Below are positions 59,570 through 64,000 of a stretch of DNA of 64,000 bases, one piece after another. The DNA lies in the NCBI RefSeq assembly GCF_000716435.1, contig NZ_JNWO01000015.1, forward strand, positions 1-64,000, given 5' to 3'. The DNA is from Streptomyces xylophagus. GTDB taxonomy: Bacteria > Actinomycetota > Actinomycetes > Streptomycetales > Streptomycetaceae. Made by a program: the position numbers and the translations under genes. The notes beneath the pieces are model-generated. The model searched no databases. It was not told the DNA's origin and worked only from the letters and a program-made list of their open reading frames with translations. The first letter of the stretch is position 1, and each line of letters opens with the position of its first letter.

Positions 59570-61063
59570 ATGACCTCCTCTTCTTCCCCTTCCCAGGACA
59601 CTGAGCGCCTCGCGCACGCCTACCCCGAAGGTCTTCGGGCCGATGCCCTGATGGAAGAGGACGTCGCCTGGAGCCACGAGATCGACGGAGACCGGGACGG
59701 CGACCAGTTCGACCGCTCCGAGCGCGCGGCCCTGCGCCGTGTGGCAGGCCTCTCCACCGAGCTCGAGGACGTCACCGAGGTCGAGTATCGACAGCTCCGC
59801 CTGGAGCGCGTCGTACTCGTCGGCGTCTGGACCACGGGTACGGCCCAGGACGCGGACAACTCGCTCGCCGAGCTGGCAGCCCTCGCGGAGACCGCTGGCG
59901 CGCTCGTGCTCGACGGTGTCGTCCAGCGCCGTGACAAGCCGGACGCGGCCACGTACATCGGTTCGGGCAAGGCCAACGAACTGCGGGACATCGTCCTGGA
60001 GACCGGCGCCGACACCGTCATCTGCGACGGTGAGCTGAGCCCCGGCCAGCTGATCCACCTCGAAGACGTCGTCAAGGTCAAGGTCATCGACCGTACGGCC
60101 CTGATCCTCGACATCTTCGCCCAGCACGCCAAGTCCCGAGAGGGCAAGGCGCAGGTCGCGCTCGCGCAGATGCAGTACATGCTGCCGAGGCTCCGCGGCT
60201 GGGGTCAGTCGCTGTCCCGTCAGATGGGCGGCGGCTCGGGCGGCGGCCTCGCCACCCGTGGTCCCGGTGAGACCAAGATCGAGACCGACCGGCGTCGTAT
60301 CCGCGAGAAGATGGCGAAGATGCGCCGGGAGATCGCGGACATGAAGACCGGCCGCGACATCAAGCGCCAGGAGCGCCGTCGCCACAAGGTGCCCTCGGTC
60401 GCGATCGCCGGTTACACCAACGCCGGCAAGTCGTCCCTGCTCAACCGCCTCACGGGCGCGGGCGTGCTCGTCGAGAACGCGCTGTTCGCGACCCTCGACC
60501 CGACCGTGCGCCGGGCCGAGACACCGGGCGGACGGCTCTACACACTGGTCGACACCGTCGGATTCGTCCGGCACCTGCCGCACCACCTGGTCGAGGCCTT
60601 CCGTTCCACGATGGAGGAGGTCGGCGACGCCGACCTGATCCTGCACGTGGTGGACGGTTCGCACCCGGTCCCGGAGGAGCAGCTGGCCGCCGTACGCGAG
60701 GTGATCCGGGATGTCGGCGCCACGAAGGTGCCCGAGATCGTGATCATCAACAAGGCGGACGCGGCGGACCCGTTGACGCTCCAGCGGCTGATGCGGAACG
60801 AGAAGCGGTCCATCGCGGTCTCGGCCCGCACCGGCCAGGGCATCGACGAACTGCTCGCGCTCATCGACAGCGAACTGCCGCGCCCCTCGGTCGAGATCGA
60901 GGCGCTCGTGCCGTACACGCACGGCAGGCTGGTCGCCCGCGCCCACTCCGAGGGCGAGGTGATCTCCGAGGAACACACGTCGGAGGGCACCCAGCTCAAG
61001 GTGCGGGTGCACGAGGAACTGGCGGCGGAACTCGCGCCGTACGTCCCGGCACCGCTGGCCTGA
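59570..61063 (+). CDS. hflX: GTPase HflX
   Basis: HflX (497 aa) is a ribosome-binding GTPase that splits stalled or heat-damaged 70S ribosomes. It has the HflX N-terminal domain (ERVVLVGVWTTG, DAATYIGSGKANELRDIV, LSPGQLIHLEDVVKVKVIDRTALILDIFAQHA), the Gly-rich linker GGGSGGGLATRGPGETK, and the G-domain with G1 GYTNAGKSS, G3 DTVGF, G4 NKAD and the C-terminal HflX domain. ATG 59570 is preceded by AAGGA at 5 bases. A perfect hairpin terminates it before the convergent protease gene. Confidence 0.96.
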   Translation: MTSSSSPSQDTERLAHAYPEGLRADALMEEDVAWSHEIDGDRDGDQFDRSERAALRRVAGLSTELEDVTEVEYRQLRLERVVLVGVWTTGTAQDADNSLAELAALAETAGALVLDGVVQRRDKPDAATYIGSGKANELRDIVLETGADTVICDGELSPGQLIHLEDVVKVKVIDRTALILDIFAQHAKSREGKAQVALAQMQYMLPRLRGWGQSLSRQMGGGSGGGLATRGPGETKIETDRRRIREKMAKMRREIADMKTGRDIKRQERRRHKVPSVAIAGYTNAGKSSLLNRLTGAGVLVENALFATLDPTVRRAETPGGRLYTLVDTVGFVRHLPHHLVEAFRSTMEEVGDADLILHVVDGSHPVPEEQLAAVREVIRDVGATKVPEIVIINKADAADPLTLQRLMRNEKRSIAVSARTGQGIDELLALIDSELPRPSVEIEALVPYTHGRLVARAHSEGEVISEEHTSEGTQLKVRVHEELAAELAPYVPAPLA

Positions 61064-61085
61064 CGGCCGTAGCACAGCACGTCCT

Positions 61086-61118
61086 GAGGCTCGCCCCGGA
61101 TCACCTGGGGCGAGCCTC
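61086..61118. terminator. Bidirectional terminator hflX / protease
   Basis: GAGGCTCGCCCC (61086-61097) and GGGGCGAGCCTC (61107-61118) form a perfect 12-bp stem with a 9-base loop between two convergent genes. Confidence 0.9.
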
Positions 61119-61126
61119 GGTCGTGT

Positions 61127-62356
61127 CTACTGCCCTGCGAACTTCTTGCTGACCGAGTCGTACACGCCCTTGGCCACATCGCCCAGCCGCGGACCCGCCA
61201 GCCAGCCCGAAGTCACGGGGCCGATCGAGGTGTTGGACACCAGCGCCGGCTTGCCGTCGGAGCCCGTCTCCACCCAGCCGCCGCCGGACGAACCGCCGGT
61301 CATGGTGCAGCCGATGCGGTACATCGTCGGGTCCGAGGCGTTGATCGACAGCCGCCCCGGCTTGTCGGTGCACTGGTACAGCGTCGAACCGTCGTACGGT
61401 TTCGCCGCCGGGTAGCCGGTCGCCGTGATGCTCGAGACCTTCGGCACGGCAGGTGCGTTGAAGTTCACCGGCAGGGCCGAACCGACCGTCTCCTCAAGGG
61501 ACTTGCCCCCGTTGCCCTTCTCGGGCGTCACATGGATCACGGCGTAGTCGTACGACGAACCCTGCCCGCCCGTCTCGCCGCCCTGGTCGATCCACTGCTG
61601 CGAGGTCCGCGCCCAGTCGCCCCACCAGACACCGTACGGAGCGACCTGGTCCCGGGTGGCGGTCTCCAACTGCGCTGTCGACATACCCGCGTTGTTGTAC
61701 GACGGCACGAACGCGATGTTGCGGTACCAGCCGCCGTTCCTGCCCGCGTGCACGCAATGGCCCGCCGTCCACACCAAGTTGGACTTGCCCGGGTGCGCCG
61801 GGTCCTCGACGACCGTCGCCGAGCAGACCATCGTGCCCTCGGGGGCGTCGAAGAACACCTTGCCGGCCGTCGCCGCGTTGGCGTGGTACGTAGGCGACAC
61901 GGCCTTTGCGTCCACCGCCGCGGGCGTCGGGTCGGTCACGCCCTGGTCACCGGAGATGTCGTTGGTGTCGACGCCCTTGTCCGGGTCGTTGGCGTCCCGC
62001 ATCCGGCCGGAACTCCACAGCCCCTTGATGATCGGGTTGATGTAGTCGTCGGCCTCGCGCAGCCAGTCGTCCTTGCTCCAGTTCTTCCAGGCGCCGTTCT
62101 TCCACTTGTCGAGGTCGATCCCGTGCTCTTTGAGCTTGTCCTTGATGTCGTCCGGGATCTTGATCTTGCCGTCGCCCGTGTCGCTGCTGGTCGCGGACGC
62201 GGTGGACCGGCCGTCCGCTTTGGTGTCTCCGGAACCGCAGGCGGTCGTGGTGAGCGCGAGCGCCGAGGCGAGGGCAACGGCGGCCAGCACGGGGGAGGTT
62301 CCGCGACGCGCGCCCCTCCCACGACGGGCGGTGAAGGACGGCCGTATCGATCGCAT
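61127..62356 (-). CDS. Trypsin-like serine protease lipoprotein
   Basis: The 409-aa product has a lipoprotein signal with an Arg-rich start and lipobox TTAC (Cys40, LALTTTAC). A hydrophilic N-terminal region of about 100 residues precedes a chymotrypsin-fold protease: His in WTAGHCVHAG, Asp in YDYAVIHV and Ser in TGGSSGGGW. CxxH and paired cysteines suggest disulfides. It is anchored outside the membrane; target proteins are unknown. ATG 62356 has GGGGGAG 9 bases upstream; the frame is open 13 codons further. A family relative is the glutamyl endopeptidase-like secreted protease group. Confidence 0.9.
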   Translation of the reverse strand: MRSIRPSFTARRGRGARRGTSPVLAAVALASALALTTTACGSGDTKADGRSTASATSSDTGDGKIKIPDDIKDKLKEHGIDLDKWKNGAWKNWSKDDWLREADDYINPIIKGLWSSGRMRDANDPDKGVDTNDISGDQGVTDPTPAAVDAKAVSPTYHANAATAGKVFFDAPEGTMVCSATVVEDPAHPGKSNLVWTAGHCVHAGRNGGWYRNIAFVPSYNNAGMSTAQLETATRDQVAPYGVWWGDWARTSQQWIDQGGETGGQGSSYDYAVIHVTPEKGNGGKSLEETVGSALPVNFNAPAVPKVSSITATGYPAAKPYDGSTLYQCTDKPGRLSINASDPTMYRIGCTMTGGSSGGGWVETGSDGKPALVSNTSIGPVTSGWLAGPRLGDVAKGVYDSVSKKFAGQ

Positions 62357-62664
62357 GGTCTTTGACTCCCCCTGGGTGAACGGATGGTGCGCCACGGCTG
62401 TGATCTCAGCCGGAACTCATGGTGGGTTCACGCTGAACTCACGGCCTTCGGGAACGGCATCACACACTATGCGCTCGCTGTGGGGGTCTTCCCACGGAAC
62501 GGCAACGGTTCCGTCACGGCAAGGATCTTGAAGCAACCCGTAACCCCGTAGGCGGTACGGGGGTTGGCAGCGACGGGGGCCTGCTGTCGATGCGCGGTCC
62601 CCCGCGCCCGTGGCGACGCGAGACCTCAACTCGCCTTTGGACAGCGGGAGGGACGGGAGCGGCC
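62357..62664. promoter_or_regulatory. Divergent control region of protease and aminotransferase genes
   Basis: 308 bp between divergent starts with no gene. Two inverted repeats are seen: ACGGAAC / GTTCCGT (62494-62500, 62508-62514) and ACCCCGTA / TACGGGGGT (about 62540-62562). GAACTCA is duplicated near 62414-62440. No DmdR1-type iron box (TTAGGTTAGGCTCACCTAA) was found, although the downstream gene looks like a siderophore gene. Confidence 0.55.
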
Positions 62665-64000
62665 GTGGCCGAGTCTGTGTACGGGGGATACGGGCCTGCT
62701 GGGGGCGTGGCGGGCGGGCACGGCGGGGTGTCCACGACGGCGCGTGGAGCGCCGGAGGGGGTCTTGGGGCGTCAGTCGGCGCGCGGGGCGCACGAGGGGA
62801 TCCTGCGGCGTCAGGCGGCGCGCGAGTCGGCGGCACGCACCTATGCGCGCGCCCTTCCCGTCGTGCCGGTGCGGGCGCGCGGCCTGACCATCGAGGGCGC
62901 GGACGGCCGCCGTTACCTGGACTGCCTCTCGGGGGACGGCACTCTCGCCCTCGGGCACAACCACCCCGTGGTCCTGGAGGCGATCCGCGGCGTCCTCGAC
63001 TCGGGCGCCCCACTGCAGGCCCTCGACCTCGCCACTCCCGTCAAGGACGCCTTCGTCACCGAGTTGTTCCGTACGCTGCCGCCCGGACTCGCCGACCACG
63101 CGCGCGTGCGGTTCTGTGGCCCGGCCGGCACCGACGCGGTCGAGGCCGCGTTCGAGCTCGTCCGTGCCGCGACCGGGCGCACCGGAATCCTCGCCTTCAC
63201 CGGCGCCCACCACGGCATGGCCACCGGCGCACCCGAAGCGCCCGACGACGCCTCTGACGTCCGCGTCGGCCGCCTTCCCTCCCCGCAGGACTACCGCTGC
63301 CCGTTCGGCATCGGCAGCGCGTACGGCGCCGAACTCGCCGCCCGCTGGACCGAGTCCGTCCTCGACGACCCCGGGTCCGGTGTGCCGAGCCCCGCCGGAA
63401 TGATCGTCGAACCTGTCCAGGAAGAGGGCGGAGTGATCCCCGCACCCGACGAGTGGATGCGGCGCATCCGCCGGATCACCGCCGCCCGCTCCATCCCGCT
63501 GATCGCCGACGAGATCCAGACGGGCGTCGGCCGAACCGGCGCGTTCTGGGCGGTCGAGCACAGTGGGGTCACCCCCGACGTGATGATCCTCTCCAAGGCC
63601 ATCGGCGGCAGCCTGCCCCTGGCCGTCATCGTCCACCGCGACGACCTCGACCTCCGCCAACCCGGCGCCCACGCGGACGCGTTCCGCGGCAACCAGCTAG
63701 CCATGGCGGCCGGTACGGCGACCCTCGCGTACGTCCGCGAGAACGGGCTCGCCGGACGCGCGGGCGAACTCGGCGCACGGATGCTTGTCCAACTCCGGGG
63801 ACTGGCAGGCGAGTTCGCGTGTGTCGGTGACGTGCGGGGGCGGGGGTTGATGATCGGGGTCGAGTTCGTGGACAGGGATTCCGCAAGGGAGGCGGAAGGT
63901 GCCTTTGCCGGTGAGGGGACAGGCGGGGTTGCCCTTGAGGACGAGAGGGCGGCCGGGGGCGCCGGGGGCGGAAGGCCAGGGTCGGACACGGCCTCGCCGC
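62665..64000 (+). CDS. Class III aminotransferase, diaminobutyrate-2-oxoglutarate type (5' part)
   Basis: The frame runs off the window end, with about 445 aa visible. It is a PLP-dependent class III transaminase: LALGHNHPVVLEAI, FCGPAGTDAVEAA, GAHHGMATGA, IVEPVQEEGGV, PLIADEIQTGVGRTG and the PLP lysine in ILSKAIGGSLPLAV. The opening RRQAARESAARTYARALPVVPVRARG type is characteristic of diaminobutyrate aminotransferases linked to siderophore synthesis. GTG 62665 has GGGAG at 5 bases. The first 45 residues are Gly/Ala-rich with an internal duplication (EGVLGRQSARGAH / EGILRRQAARESA). In S. coelicolor the same position starts a small NRPS-independent siderophore cluster, which would continue beyond the window (inference). 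Confidence 0.88.
   Translation, partial: MAESVYGGYGPAGGVAGGHGGVSTTARGAPEGVLGRQSARGAHEGILRRQAARESAARTYARALPVVPVRARGLTIEGADGRRYLDCLSGDGTLALGHNHPVVLEAIRGVLDSGAPLQALDLATPVKDAFVTELFRTLPPGLADHARVRFCGPAGTDAVEAAFELVRAATGRTGILAFTGAHHGMATGAPEAPDDASDVRVGRLPSPQDYRCPFGIGSAYGAELAARWTESVLDDPGSGVPSPAGMIVEPVQEEGGVIPAPDEWMRRIRRITAARSIPLIADEIQTGVGRTGAFWAVEHSGVTPDVMILSKAIGGSLPLAVIVHRDDLDLRQPGAHADAFRGNQLAMAAGTATLAYVRENGLAGRAGELGARMLVQLRGLAGEFACVGDVRGRGLMIGVEFVDRDSAREAEGAFAGEGTGGVALEDERAAGGAGGGRPGSDTASP

Noticed and set aside
62357..62664. Search for a DmdR1 iron box before the aminotransferase
   Set aside because: No 19-bp iron-box-like palindrome was found; the two repeats seen do not match it.

Overview
The window is a contiguous piece of a Streptomyces chromosome. 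Evidence: very high GC with GC-rich third codon positions, many GTG/TTG starts and leaderless genes, and a gene order (osaC-osaA-osaB-ftsK-rimO-pgsA-cinA-clgR ... recA-recX ... gluDCBA-gluRK ... miaB-miaA-dapF-rshA-hflX) that matches the S. coelicolor SCO5747-SCO5799 neighbourhood from memory. No insertion sequence, prophage, CRISPR array or integrated element was seen. It is core chromosome with small lineage-specific additions.

Layout. 1-1.1 kb: 3' end of a 5S rRNA gene with its terminator, a shortened DegT-type aminotransferase-like gene and tRNA-Thr(GGT). 1.1-10.6 kb: osmoadaptation locus, with osaC (anti-sigma/PP2C-type regulator) divergent from osaA (giant poly-HAMP hybrid kinase) and osaB (DNA-binding-free response regulator). 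10.8-18 kb: ftsK, a RodZ-like membrane HTH protein, and the rimO-pgsA-cinA-clgR series. 18.2-25.3 kb: small membrane protein, SDR, and the DNA-repair pair lhr-nei on the minus strand. 25.5-30.8 kb: AraC regulator with azlCD, a toroid-fold protein, DUF3046, AI-2E transporter, membrane protein. 31-33.4 kb: recA-recX with a compound promoter region. 33.5-38.4 kb: HTH regulator overlapping an FtsX-type permease that lacks an ATPase partner, then an orphan sugar-binding lipoprotein. 38.4-41.2 kb: rhodanese, cysteine dioxygenase with a Cys-rich leader ORF, and an FAD monooxygenase. 41.4-48.3 kb: the glutamate uptake operon gluABCD divergent from the GluR-GluK two-component system, followed by an orphan TAXI receptor. 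48.5-61 kb: MazG-like NTPase, miaB, small conserved genes, miaA, dapF, rshA, an M1 peptidase and hflX. 61.1-64 kb: trypsin-like lipoprotein protease and the 5' part of a class III aminotransferase, probably the first gene of a siderophore-type cluster.

How the genes work together. Two-component and sigma-linked signalling (osa, glu), DNA repair and segregation (ftsK, lhr, nei, recA, recX) and translation/tRNA modification (rimO, miaB, miaA, hflX) dominate. The most useful cross-cutting observation is a set of promoter elements of the RecA-NDp (PafBC) type, consensus TTGTCRGTG-N8-TANNNT. They lie upstream of recA, lhr, a MazG-like NTPase, an AI-2E transporter and rimO. In the last four the predicted transcription start falls on or next to the start codon, so those mRNAs would be leaderless. 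recA also has a LexA-type box and a DnaA-box match. A second strong signal is a leaderless 28-codon ORF ending in Cys-x-Cys-x-x-x-Cys in front of the cysteine dioxygenase gene.
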